This document shows positions 18,164-26,219 of a stretch of 64,000 nt of DNA, one piece after another. Source of the stretch: Halarcobacter mediterraneus (GTDB lineage Bacteria; Campylobacterota; Campylobacteria; Campylobacterales; Arcobacteraceae); NCBI RefSeq assembly GCF_004116625.1, contig NZ_NXIE01000004.1, positions 62,001-126,000 of the forward strand, written 5' to 3'. A program made the position numbers and the translations under genes. The notes under the pieces were generated by a model. The model worked only from the letters and a program-made list of their open reading frames with translations, was not told the origin of the DNA and made no database searches. Numbering within the stretch: the first letter of the stretch is position 1; the number at the start of each line of letters is the position of its first letter.

Positions 18164-18301
18164 GGTCTCCTTAAAATATTGTTTGATTATTTGACATGTG
18201 GAGTGACCCTTGTAAATCAGATTTAATTAAATAATTTATTAATATATTTAATTAAATTCTGAAATCGCAATTAATATTTTAATGTATTAATTACGAGGGT
18301 C
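18164..18301 (-). ncRNA. Candidate structured leader RNA of the ectoine operon (three-way junction, anti-SD)
   Basis: Read on the minus strand, three stems can form. A closing stem pairs 18291-18301 with 18205-18215 (11 positions, one C/A mismatch). A long hairpin pairs 18246-18262 with 18217-18232 (16 bp, one bulge). A short A/T hairpin pairs 18269-18276 with 18285-18292, its last two bases shared with the closing stem. The 3' strand of the closing stem runs into GGTCACTCC (18208 to 18200), which can instead pair with the GGAGACC ribosome site of doeD (18170 to 18164). The two folds exclude each other, as in translational riboswitches. Found by eye; no folding energy or homologue search was done. 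A DNA operator is the main alternative. Confidence 0.45.
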
Positions 18302-18456
18302 TAGCTGGCAGCTATAATAAAATTTTTGTCTTGAATTAATAAATTCTGAATTTGTTTAATAGGTTTTGTAAGTATTTCTACTTGTTTGAAAGAGTTAATA
18401 AGAAGTAAACTAATTTCATGTTTTAATATTGATGTTTTAAAACAAAAATAATTCAT
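18301..18456 (-). CDS. Unannotated 51-residue small ORF leading the ectoine operon
   Basis: ATG at 18456 is preceded by AGGAG with 5-base spacing, one of the best ribosome sites in the window, and an AT-rich TATATTATA stretch just upstream could be a -10. The 51 residues start MNYFCFKTSILKHE and end DKNFIIAAS. The protein is Lys/Ile/Leu/Gln-rich, without a signal peptide or known motif. The TAG stop (18303-18301) ends on the first base of the leader RNA's closing stem, and the doeD start follows 140 bases later. It may be a leader peptide that couples translation to leader folding, or a small regulatory protein. No homologue is recognised. Confidence 0.5.
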   Translation of the reverse strand: MNYFCFKTSILKHEISLLLINSFKQVEILTKPIKQIQNLLIQDKNFIIAAS

Positions 18457-18698
18457 GTTTACTCCTTTTTTTATAATATATAGAAAATGGTAACTAAAAA
18501 TTTTTTTCTAGTCAAATTTTTTTTGTCTAAAATGTGTACATTCTTACATAATTTTAATGGTTATAGTGTTTATTTAATCGTGTAAAAATAGACAAATTTG
18601 AAAAAAAAGAATAAACTTTTAGAAAAAAACTAAAAACACACTTTTTCCTTACTTTCTTTTTATACAATTATATTTTAAAATCAAAAAAGGTAAAAACA
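18457..18698. promoter_or_regulatory. Divergent promoter region between the ectoine operon and aspA
   Basis: Very AT-rich, with poly-A/T tracts and no recognisable gene. The aspA start has AAAGG upstream at about 18685. TACAAT near 18663-18668 is a possible -10 for aspA, and TATATTATA near 18474-18482 (minus reading) a possible -10 for the small ORF. Neither has a convincing -35. Confidence 0.35.
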
Positions 18699-20105
18699 AT
18701 GGAAAAGAGTTTTAGAATTGAAACAGATTTTTTAGGTGAAAAAAAGATTCCAAAAGATGCCTATTATGGTATTCAAACTTTAAGAGCTAGTGAAAACTTT
18801 GATATTACGCATACAAGTTTATCACTATTTCCAACTTTTATTAAGTCTCTTGCAAAAGTTAAAAAAGCTTGCGCTTTAACAAACTATGAGTTAGGTGATT
18901 TAAATGATATGCAAAGAGATGCTATTATTCAAGCTTGCAATGAGGTAATTGATGGGAAGTTTCATAATGAGTTTATCGTTGACCCAATTCAAGGAGGTGC
19001 TGGAACTTCAACAAATATGAATACAAATGAAGTTATTGCAAATAGAGCTTTAGAGATACTAAAAAAACCAAGAAGTACTTATGATATAGTTCATCCAAAT
19101 AATCATGTAAATATGAGTCAATCTACAAATGATGTCTATCCAACAGCTATTAAAATTACTTTATATGAGTTAATTTATAAACTAAAAGACTCACTTAGAT
19201 ATTTAAGAGATTGCTTCAATGAAAAAGCAGTAGAGTTTAAAGATGTACTTAAAATGGGTAGAACACAACTTCAAGATGCTGTTCCTATGACTTTAGGACA
19301 AGAGTTTAAAACATATGCTGTTATGATTGATGATGATATTTTTAGATTAAGAGATTGTCAAACTTTATTAAAAGAGGTAAACCTTGGTGCAACGGCTATT
19401 GGTACAGGTATTAATACTAAAAAAGCATATAGAAAAAAAGTAATCAATAATCTTAGAGATGTAACAGGTATTGACTATGAAAGTGCAAGTAACCTAATAG
19501 AAGCTACACAAGATACTGGTGATTTTGTTCATATCTCAGGTATTTTAAAAAGAGTTGCGATTAAAATCTCTAAAATATGTAATGATTTAAGACTTTTAAG
19601 TTCAGGACCAAGAGCTGGATTAAATGAAATTAATCTTCCTAAAATGCAACCAGGAAGTTCTATTATGCCTGGAAAAGTAAATCCTGTTATTCCTGAAGTT
19701 GTAAATCAAGTTGCTTATGAAGTAATTGGAGCAGATACAACTATTGCAATGGCTTGCGAAGGTGGGCAGTTACAATTAAATGTATTTGAACCTTTAGTTG
19801 CATATAAATTATTTACCTCTATTAATATGATGAGAAGATCTTTTTATACTTTAGCAGAGAAGTGTATAAAAGGCATTACAGCTAATGAAGAGATTTGTAT
19901 GAATAATATTTTAAATTCTGTTACTCTTGTGACTTGCTTAAATCCTATTTTAGGATATGAAAAAAGTTCAGCTTTAGCAAAAGAAGCTTTGGCTACAAAT
20001 AAAAGAGTATATGATATTATTTTAGAACAAGAATTATTTACAAAAGAAGAATTAGATGAACTTTTACATCCTAAAAATATGGTAAATAATTATGATGATA
20101 TTTAA
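18699..20105 (+). CDS. aspA: Aspartate ammonia-lyase
   Basis: Deaminates L-aspartate to fumarate and ammonia in the cytosol. At 468 residues it matches family length. Signatures: FRIETDFLGEKKIPKDAYYG at the N-terminus, QGGAGTSTNMNTNEVIANRA, MSQSTNDVYPTA and the fumarase/aspartase signature GSSIMPGKVNPVIPE carrying the catalytic Ser loop. These N-terminal features favour aspartase over fumarase. Aspartase is also common in Campylobacterota as a general amino-acid catabolic enzyme. Here it lies divergently from the ectoine operon, whose end product is aspartate, so it would feed ectoine carbon into fumarate. A one-domain asparaginase gene follows 20 bases later. Confidence 0.95.
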   Translation: MEKSFRIETDFLGEKKIPKDAYYGIQTLRASENFDITHTSLSLFPTFIKSLAKVKKACALTNYELGDLNDMQRDAIIQACNEVIDGKFHNEFIVDPIQGGAGTSTNMNTNEVIANRALEILKKPRSTYDIVHPNNHVNMSQSTNDVYPTAIKITLYELIYKLKDSLRYLRDCFNEKAVEFKDVLKMGRTQLQDAVPMTLGQEFKTYAVMIDDDIFRLRDCQTLLKEVNLGATAIGTGINTKKAYRKKVINNLRDVTGIDYESASNLIEATQDTGDFVHISGILKRVAIKISKICNDLRLLSSGPRAGLNEINLPKMQPGSSIMPGKVNPVIPEVVNQVAYEVIGADTTIAMACEGGQLQLNVFEPLVAYKLFTSINMMRRSFYTLAEKCIKGITANEEICMNNILNSVTLVTCLNPILGYEKSSALAKEALATNKRVYDIILEQELFTKEELDELLHPKNMVNNYDDI

Positions 20106-20125
20106 AAGTTAAAAGGAAATAACAA

Positions 20126-20620
20126 ATGAAAGTAACTGTAATAAATACAGGTGGTACTTTTAATAAAAGATATAATCCAATAACGGGGCAACTTGATGTT
20201 GCTTCGGATAATATATCAATAAATAAAATAATTGCTTCTTGTCCTAATGTAGAGTTTGAAATTAAAAATATAGTTTCAAAAGATAGTTTAGATATGACAG
20301 AGGAAGATAGAGAAGAAATTTGTGAAGCCATTAAAATAACTAAAAACGATAAAGTTATTATTATTCATGGAACAGATACTATTCATTTAACTTCACAATT
20401 AATAAAAGAAAAAAAACTTGAAAAACAAATAGTTTTTACAGCAGCTATGATTCCTATGAGTATCGATGAAATGGAAGCTACCATGAATTTTTCATTGGCT
20501 TTAGGTTTTTTAAGTGCAAATAATAAAAATGGGACTTATATTGCTATGCATGGTGTTGTAGCTGATTATTCTAAACTTATTAAAAATAAAGAGTTAGGAC
20601 AGTTTTTAATTCAAGAATAA
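20126..20620 (+). CDS. Single-domain asparaginase-like protein
   Basis: A 164-residue protein equivalent to the N-terminal domain of bacterial asparaginases, which normally have about 330 residues. It keeps the two threonine nucleophile regions, NTGGTFNK near residue 8 and IHGTDTIHLTS near residue 78, and a lysine-containing stretch near the end. The C-terminal domain is absent: the frame ends cleanly in a terminator with no remnant. One-domain versions exist in databases, but their activity is not established to my knowledge. The link to aspA suggests asparagine-to-aspartate-to-fumarate conversion. Confidence 0.8.
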   Translation: MKVTVINTGGTFNKRYNPITGQLDVASDNISINKIIASCPNVEFEIKNIVSKDSLDMTEEDREEICEAIKITKNDKVIIIHGTDTIHLTSQLIKEKKLEKQIVFTAAMIPMSIDEMEATMNFSLALGFLSANNKNGTYIAMHGVVADYSKLIKNKELGQFLIQE

Positions 20621-20643
20621 AGGTTTAAGTAACCTTTTTCTTG
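20612..20643. terminator. Bidirectional terminator between convergent operons
   Basis: A 13-bp stem with one bulge (20612-20625 with 20631-20643) and a 5-base loop, with a T-rich 3' arm. It covers the asparaginase stop and the end of the convergent ABC permease gene. Confidence 0.75.
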
Positions 20644-21707
20644 AAAAACCAAGTTGCAATTATTAAACTAATAAAACCTATAACTAACATAGGAATGATT
20701 TCCCAAATTGCTATGTCCCAAGAAATATCTTTTAGATAAACACCTTTTATGAGAATAAGAAAATATTTTAAAGCAATAAAATCAGTAAAAGGAATTAACC
20801 ATTGGGGCATATTTTCAACTGGTGTTGCAAAACCTGACATTAAAATTGAAGGCACAAGTAAGATAAAAGCTCCTAAAATTCCTTGCTGTTGAGTTGAAGA
20901 AATAGAAGAAATAAAAAGCCCAAATCCAACAGTTGAAAAAACAAAAGCTACAATAGCTAATAGTAAAATAAAAAAAGAACCAATAAAAGGTACTTTAAAA
21001 AATATTATTGCACAAAAATAAATAAACATGGCTTCAATAATACTTATTATCATTGGAGGAATAGTTTTACCTATCATTAGAGTCATTGGACTTAAGGGAG
21101 CTACTGAAATTTGCTCAAAAGTTCCAAGTTCCCTTTCCCTTGCAACTGATAAAGAAGTTAGAATTAAAGCAATAATCATAGTTAAACTACCAATTAAATT
21201 AGGTAGAATCCACCAAAAATTATCTAAATTTGGGTTATACCAATTTCTTACGATTATATTCTGTGAAGTTTTTGAAAAAGTTGAAGCTATTATTAATTGA
21301 ATATATCCAATAGTTATTTGAGAGCTATTTGATTTTCTACCATCTCCTATAAGTCCTATTTGTGCTATTTGTCCTTTTTCTAAATTTTTAGCAAAATTTT
21401 GTGATATTTCAATTGCTACCATGATTTTTTGAGAATCAATTTTTTCTTTTAAATCTTCATGGCTTTTAAGATATAAAACTTCACTAAAACGTTTACTATA
21501 TTTTAATGACCTTATAAGTTCTTGGCTTTCATAAGAGTTATCTCTATCTAAAACACCAATAGAAATATTTTTTACTTCTAATGTAACTGCAAAAGAAAAA
21601 AGAATTAATTGAATTAATGGTGGTACAATAATAACTATTCTTGAGCGTTTATCACTCCAAATTGCTAAAAACTCTTTTCTAATTAAGGCTAATAATTGAT
21701 AAAACAT
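20625..21707 (-). CDS. ABC-2 family permease (YbhR-like)
   Basis: A 360-residue exporter permease: one N-terminal helix (residues 20-40), a large periplasmic domain (about 45-170), then five helices. The signature NLIGSLTMIIALILTSLSVARERELGTFEQISVAPLSP spans about residues 190-227. It is the last gene of a four-gene operon encoding a YbhGFSR-type efflux pump, and its start abuts the stop of the paired permease. Substrates of such pumps include cationic drugs and dyes; none can be named here. Confidence 0.88.
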   Translation of the reverse strand: MFYQLLALIRKEFLAIWSDKRSRIVIIVPPLIQLILFSFAVTLEVKNISIGVLDRDNSYESQELIRSLKYSKRFSEVLYLKSHEDLKEKIDSQKIMVAIEISQNFAKNLEKGQIAQIGLIGDGRKSNSSQITIGYIQLIIASTFSKTSQNIIVRNWYNPNLDNFWWILPNLIGSLTMIIALILTSLSVARERELGTFEQISVAPLSPMTLMIGKTIPPMIISIIEAMFIYFCAIIFFKVPFIGSFFILLLAIVAFVFSTVGFGLFISSISSTQQQGILGAFILLVPSILMSGFATPVENMPQWLIPFTDFIALKYFLILIKGVYLKDISWDIAIWEIIPMLVIGFISLIIATWFFKKKVT

Positions 21708-22810
21708 TAACTTAACTTCTTTTTTGTGATCTTAAAAATTATTGTAAAAAGTACAATACCTATTAATAGCATCCAAAGAGTATTTGGAAGAATAACTTCA
21801 TAAAGGTCTCCTGATAAAAATAGGGTTTGTAAAATAGTAGTAAAATAAGTTGCTGGAATAAAGTTAGTTATAATTTGCAACCAACTAGGCATGCTACTTA
21901 TTTGAAAAATAAAACCTGATAAAATCATAGCAGGTAGAAAGCCAATTATAAGTGCCATTTGTGCTGCAACAAATTGATTTTTTGCTAAAGTAGAAATTAA
22001 TAAACCTAAACTAAGTGAAGGAATTAAATAAATTGCTGAACAAATAAAAAGTAAAAAATAAGAACCTCTAAAAGGTATTTCAAACCAAAAAAGTGTAATT
22101 ACAATACAAATAACTAAAGAAAGCATTCCTAAAACAAAGTAGGGTAAAAGTTTCCCAAGTAGCAATTCTAAAATGCTTGTAGGTGTAGACATTATTGCTT
22201 CCATTGTACCTCTTTCCCACTCCCTTGCTACAACTAAAGCAGTAAGTAAAGTACCAATTAAAGTTAATATAATAGCTATTGAACCAGGAAGAAGAAAGTA
22301 ACTACTGTATAAAGGTGCATTAAACCAATATCTTGTTTTTATTTCAAGATTAGAGGAAGTAGATATTTTTTCATACACAAGCCAGTTTTGCCAAAGTTCT
22401 TGGGAATACTTATTTACATATCCTGCAATATTTGGTTCACTTCCATCAGTGATAATCTGTATTTTCACATCTTTATTTAAAATATCTTTATCAAAACTTG
22501 CAGGAATTATAATCATTGCTCTTAAGCTTCCTTTTTGAAGTAGAGGAATAAATTCTCTTTTATCTTTTGCAACTTGTGGTTTGAAACTTTCACTACTTTC
22601 AAAAGCTTTTATTAAACTCTGAGTATGTTTTGAACTTTTTTCAACTACTATTCCAACTGGAATATTTTTTGCATCTAAAGAGATGGCATATCCCATAAGA
22701 AATAAAAGCATTAAAGGAAGAATTAAAGCAATAATCAAAGCACTAGGGTCTCTTAGAATTTGTAAACTCTCCTTAAAAAAAATAGCTTTTAATCTTTGAA
22801 TACTAAGCAT
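21707..22810 (-). CDS. ABC-2 family permease (YbhS-like)
   Basis: A 367-residue paralogue of the neighbouring permease with the same layout: an N-terminal helix with DPSALIIALILPLMLLFLMG, a periplasmic domain and five C-terminal helices. The signature VVAREWERGTMEAIMSTPTS lies near residue 200. The two permeases probably form the heterodimeric membrane core. Its first bases overlap the ATPase gene by 8. Confidence 0.88.
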   Translation of the reverse strand: MLSIQRLKAIFFKESLQILRDPSALIIALILPLMLLFLMGYAISLDAKNIPVGIVVEKSSKHTQSLIKAFESSESFKPQVAKDKREFIPLLQKGSLRAMIIIPASFDKDILNKDVKIQIITDGSEPNIAGYVNKYSQELWQNWLVYEKISTSSNLEIKTRYWFNAPLYSSYFLLPGSIAIILTLIGTLLTALVVAREWERGTMEAIMSTPTSILELLLGKLLPYFVLGMLSLVICIVITLFWFEIPFRGSYFLLFICSAIYLIPSLSLGLLISTLAKNQFVAAQMALIIGFLPAMILSGFIFQISSMPSWLQIITNFIPATYFTTILQTLFLSGDLYEVILPNTLWMLLIGIVLFTIIFKITKKKLS

Positions 22811-24500
22811 TATCTTCTCTTTTTATTAGTTCAATAAAAGTTTCTTCCATAGTAGCATTTTGTGAAACTTTTTGTATTAAATTATGAGGAGTATCTAAGG
22901 CTATGGCTTTTCCTTTATAAATTAAAGCTATTCTATCACAATATTCAGCTTCATCCATAAAGTGAGTTGTAACCATGATAGTCATTCCTTTTTGAACCAT
23001 TGCATAAATATGATTCCAAAACTCTCTTCTTGTTTGTGGGTCAATTCCTGAAGTAGGTTCATCTAAAAAAAGTACCACAGGATCATGCATAACTGCACAA
23101 GCTAAAGACAATCTTTGTTTATATCCTAACGGAAGAGTTTTTGAAGCTATTTTTCTATATTTTTCTAGCTCAAATATTTTTATCATATTCTCGATTTTTT
23201 CTGTTTTACTTTTTCCTCTTAAACCATAAACTCCTGCAAAAAATTTTAGGTTTTCATAAACTGAAATATCTCCATATAAAGAGAATTTTTGTGACATATA
23301 ACCAATCTTTTTTCTTGCCTTATATGAAGATTTCTCTAAATTCATTCCCAAAACTTCTGCTGTTCCACTTGTAGGTTTCATTAAACCACAAAGCATTTTA
23401 AAAGTTGTTGATTTTCCAGCTCCATTAGGTCCTAAGAAACCAAATATTTCACCTCTTTTTATTTTAAAGTTCACATTATTTGTTGCAATAAAAGAACCAA
23501 ATTTTTTAGTTAAATTTGAAGCTTCAATTAGATATTTTTCTTTACTTTCTTCTAAAGTTCCTATTTGTTGTGCTAATTTTGATTCTCCATTGAAATTGCC
23601 ATTTAAAATATTCATAAAGCCATCTTCGAAATTTGCTTTAATATTTTCATATCTACAATTTTCTGCTTCAATATCATTAAGATTTGGAAGTAAAGATTTA
23701 TCCTTACAAGTTAGTTTTATACTATCTCCTAAAATAACTCCATCTTTTACATTGTCATTTTTTAAAGCAAGTCTTAGAGTTTTTCTTCTATCTTTTATAT
23801 TTCCAACTAATTTAAAAACCTTCCCATCCATAGTTTTACTTAAATCAGCAGGAATTCCATTAAAAAGAATTTTTCCTTCATTTAATAAAACTACTTCATC
23901 ACATAAAGCAGCTTCATCTAAGTAAGCTGTACTCCAAACTACACTAACATTATCTTGTATTAAACTATTTACAATAGCCCATAATTCTTTTCTAGATATT
24001 GGATCAACCCCAACTCCAGGCTCATCAAGAAGTAAAAGTTTTGGTTTTTTTATTAAAGCACAAGCAAGTCCTAACTTTTGTTTCATTCCTCCAGATAAGT
24101 CTTTTGCTAAAAAGGAAGTGAAGTCTTTAAGGTTTATAAATTCAAGTAATTGTTGGATTCTGTTTTGTTGTTTAGATTTTTCTATGGACTGTAAATTTGC
24201 ATATAGTTTTAAGTTTTCTAAAACAGTTAAATCTTCATAAAGTCCAAACTTTTGAGGCATATAACCTATTTCTTCTTGTACTTTTTTTGCTTCTTTTGGT
24301 AAAGTATAATCTAAAACTTTTAGTTCTCCTTCATCTGAATCTAAAAGTCCTGTAATAAGTCTAATTAAAGTAGTTTTCCCAGCTCCATCAGGACCAACTA
24401 AACCAGTGATTTTCCCTTTGTTTATAACTAGATTTAAGTTACAAATCGCAGTATTATTTACAAAACTTTTTGAGATATTTCTAGCAGTGATAATTGGCAT
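22803..24500 (-). CDS. Duplicated ABC ATPase (YbhF-like)
   Basis: A 565-residue protein with two fused nucleotide-binding domains. Domain 1 (about 1-230) has Walker A GPDGAGKTT, signature LSGGMKQK and Walker B LLLLDEPGVGVDP. Domain 2 (about 320-565) has Walker A GPNGAGKST, a degenerate signature LPLGYKQRL and Walker B VLFLDEPTSGIDP. The asymmetric signature is usual for this exporter class. It drives the two adjacent ABC-2 permeases. It begins 2 bases after the HlyD-like gene ends. Confidence 0.92.
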   Translation of the reverse strand: MPIITARNISKSFVNNTAICNLNLVINKGKITGLVGPDGAGKTTLIRLITGLLDSDEGELKVLDYTLPKEAKKVQEEIGYMPQKFGLYEDLTVLENLKLYANLQSIEKSKQQNRIQQLLEFINLKDFTSFLAKDLSGGMKQKLGLACALIKKPKLLLLDEPGVGVDPISRKELWAIVNSLIQDNVSVVWSTAYLDEAALCDEVVLLNEGKILFNGIPADLSKTMDGKVFKLVGNIKDRRKTLRLALKNDNVKDGVILGDSIKLTCKDKSLLPNLNDIEAENCRYENIKANFEDGFMNILNGNFNGESKLAQQIGTLEESKEKYLIEASNLTKKFGSFIATNNVNFKIKRGEIFGFLGPNGAGKSTTFKMLCGLMKPTSGTAEVLGMNLEKSSYKARKKIGYMSQKFSLYGDISVYENLKFFAGVYGLRGKSKTEKIENMIKIFELEKYRKIASKTLPLGYKQRLSLACAVMHDPVVLFLDEPTSGIDPQTRREFWNHIYAMVQKGMTIMVTTHFMDEAEYCDRIALIYKGKAIALDTPHNLIQKVSQNATMEETFIELIKREDNA

Positions 24501-24502
24501 TT

Positions 24503-25474
24503 TTAATCTTCAACTAAGTCTTCAAACTCTACTGTTACAGGCATACCTTGTCTTATATATTTGTCAGGGTTTTGAATTATTAATCTCATTCTATAAACTA
24601 ATTGTGTTCTTAATTCTTCTGTTTGAACACTTTTAGGTGTAAACTCAGCTTGTGCCGAAATAAAACTTACAATAGCATCATAAGGTTCTTCTTTACTATC
24701 AGTAAAAACTTTTGCTTCCATATTTGCTTGAATGAGACCTAAATATTTTTCATCAATATAACTTCTTACCCAATATTCATCTGTTAAAGCCATTTGAATT
24801 ATTGGAGTTCCTTGTTCAACGATTGCACCTATCTCTTGGCTTCTTGTTAATATTGTACCATCATTTGGTGAAAGTAGTTTTGTATCATTTAAGTAGATAT
24901 TTGCTTTTTCTTCTTGTGCCTTTAAAGCTTCTAATTGTGCATATGCATTTTGAATATCTTCTTTTCTATATCCATTTTGCATCTGTTCTAATTGACTTTT
25001 TGCTAAGTTTCTTTCTGCTTTTGCATTATCATATGCAAATTTATAATCATCAAATACTTGTTGTGAAATAGAGTTTGTTTTTATTAGTTTTTCTTGTCTT
25101 TTAAAGTCTTTTTTTGATTTTTCTAAGTTCACTAAACTTTTTTCATAACTTGCTTTTGCTTTTGCGATTTCTTCTTGTCTATAACCATTCTCAAGTTTTT
25201 CTATTTGAGTTTTTTGCATTTTAATTTGAGCTTGAATTGCTTTTAGTTCTTGTTTGTATAAATCTTCTTCTAAACTTGCAAGTATTTCGCCTTTTTTTAC
25301 TTTTTGTCCTTCGTCAAAATAAAGTTTGTTTATTTTGCCAGAAACTCTAAAGCCTAAACTTACTGTTCTTAAATCAACATTTCCATAAAATTTTGTTTGT
25401 TCTTCTTTTTTAAAACAGCCATTTAAAAATAGTATTAAAATAAAAGAGAAAGTAAATAAAGTTAGTTTTTTCAT
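24503..25474 (-). CDS. HlyD-family periplasmic adaptor lipoprotein (YbhG-like)
   Basis: A membrane-fusion protein of about 323 residues. The start at 25474 is chosen: AGGAAA lies 5-6 bases upstream, and it gives a clean lipoprotein signal with LNGC lipobox near residue 20. The longer in-frame start at 25513 lacks a ribosome site. Order: a split lipoyl/barrel-sandwich domain (VSGKINKLYFDEGQKVKKGE, later TILTRSQEIGAIVEQGTPI), a long coiled-coil hairpin (about 80-200) with two near-identical repeats NGYRQEEI and NGYRKEDI, then a beta-barrel domain. It heads the exporter operon and should bridge the ABC pump to an outer-membrane channel, which is not encoded here. Confidence 0.88.
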   Translation of the reverse strand: MKKLTLFTFSFILILFLNGCFKKEEQTKFYGNVDLRTVSLGFRVSGKINKLYFDEGQKVKKGEILASLEEDLYKQELKAIQAQIKMQKTQIEKLENGYRQEEIAKAKASYEKSLVNLEKSKKDFKRQEKLIKTNSISQQVFDDYKFAYDNAKAERNLAKSQLEQMQNGYRKEDIQNAYAQLEALKAQEEKANIYLNDTKLLSPNDGTILTRSQEIGAIVEQGTPIIQMALTDEYWVRSYIDEKYLGLIQANMEAKVFTDSKEEPYDAIVSFISAQAEFTPKSVQTEELRTQLVYRMRLIIQNPDKYIRQGMPVTVEFEDLVED

Positions 25475-25542
25475 AAAGTTTCCTAGAGATAATATAAAAA
25501 GAATTATATCCAATAAAATATTTAGAAAGTTTTATAAAATAA

Positions 25543-25576
25543 TTAAAAAATAAATAAGAGCAAAGCTCTTATTTAT
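25543..25576 (-). terminator. Intrinsic terminator of the ferritin gene
   Basis: Perfect 12-bp stem (25550-25561 with 25565-25576) with a 3-base loop, followed in the minus direction by a T-rich run (plus-strand A run 25545-25550). Confidence 0.85.
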
Positions 25577-25579
25577 AAT

Positions 25580-26086
25580 TTAAGCAGTTGGGTCAGTAAA
25601 GGTTCTTCCACTTAACTCTTTATCTATAGTATACAAGCCATAACCATTATCTCCTACAAGTTTTATATGGTCAATTATTGCTTTTACAGTAGCTTCCTCT
25701 TCTACTTGTTCTGTTACATACCATTGTAATAAATTATAAGTTGCATGGTCTTTATCTTTCATTGCTAAATCACTTAAGATATTTAAGTTTTTTGTCATCT
25801 TTTGTTCATGGGATAAAGATTTTTTAAAAACATCTAAAAGTGAGGCATATTCAACTTTTACTGCTTCAATTGCAGGTAGTTTTATTTCTACATCTTGATC
25901 TTCTAAGTATTTAAATAACTTCATTCCATGGGCAACTTCTTCTTGATATTGAATTAAAAACCAACTTGAAGCTCCATTAAACCCTTCTTTTGAACAGTAT
26001 GCACTCATTCCTAAATAAATATAAGCTGAATGATACTCTTTGTTTAATTGTTCTATTAATGCTTTTTGTAAATCTTTACTAATCAT
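25580..26086 (-). CDS. Non-heme ferritin
   Basis: A four-helix ferritin of 168 residues that oxidises and stores iron in a 24-subunit cytosolic shell. Ferroxidase ligands are visible: Glu in NKEYHSAYIY, EEVAHGMKLF (Glu/His), and QWYVTEQVEEEATVK in the fourth helix. The start at 26086 has AAGGAG upstream and is preferred over an in-frame ATG at 26116. Monocistronic, with its own strong terminator. Fur-type control would be expected but no clear box was seen. Confidence 0.93.
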   Translation of the reverse strand: MISKDLQKALIEQLNKEYHSAYIYLGMSAYCSKEGFNGASSWFLIQYQEEVAHGMKLFKYLEDQDVEIKLPAIEAVKVEYASLLDVFKKSLSHEQKMTKNLNILSDLAMKDKDHATYNLLQWYVTEQVEEEATVKAIIDHIKLVGDNGYGLYTIDKELSGRTFTDPTA

Positions 26087-26163
26087 AATAAACTCCTTTT
26101 TGTTATATTTTAACAATTTTAGTTAATTTTATCAACAGTAAGTAGGATTTAAATGTTTAGTTC

Positions 26164-26178
26164 TGCAACTAAGTTGCA
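26164..26178. promoter_or_regulatory. 15-bp palindrome upstream of pyrC
   Basis: TGCAACT-A-AGTTGCA is a perfect inverted repeat with a 1-base centre, 42 bases before the pyrC start. The short centre suits a protein-binding operator better than a hairpin. No matching regulator is identified. Confidence 0.35.
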
Positions 26179-26219
26179 TTTTGCTATTATTGCAAATTAT
26201 TTTACAAAAAGGATAAAAA

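Noticed and set aside
18164-18301. Match of the leader RNA to a known riboswitch (purine, guanidine, SAM classes)
   Set aside because: The three-way junction recalls purine riboswitches, but the conserved core bases of that class were not found and the hairpins are almost purely A/T. No known class fits.
18164-18301. Reading the inverted repeats as a MITE or transposon end
   Set aside because: No target-site duplication and no second copy was seen in the window. The arrangement is tied to the doeD ribosome site.
18302-18314. Inverted repeat TAGCTG-G-CAGCTA at the end of the small ORF
   Set aside because: A 1-base centre cannot form a hairpin of that size, and it overlaps coding sequence. 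It might be an operator but there is no second copy to support this.
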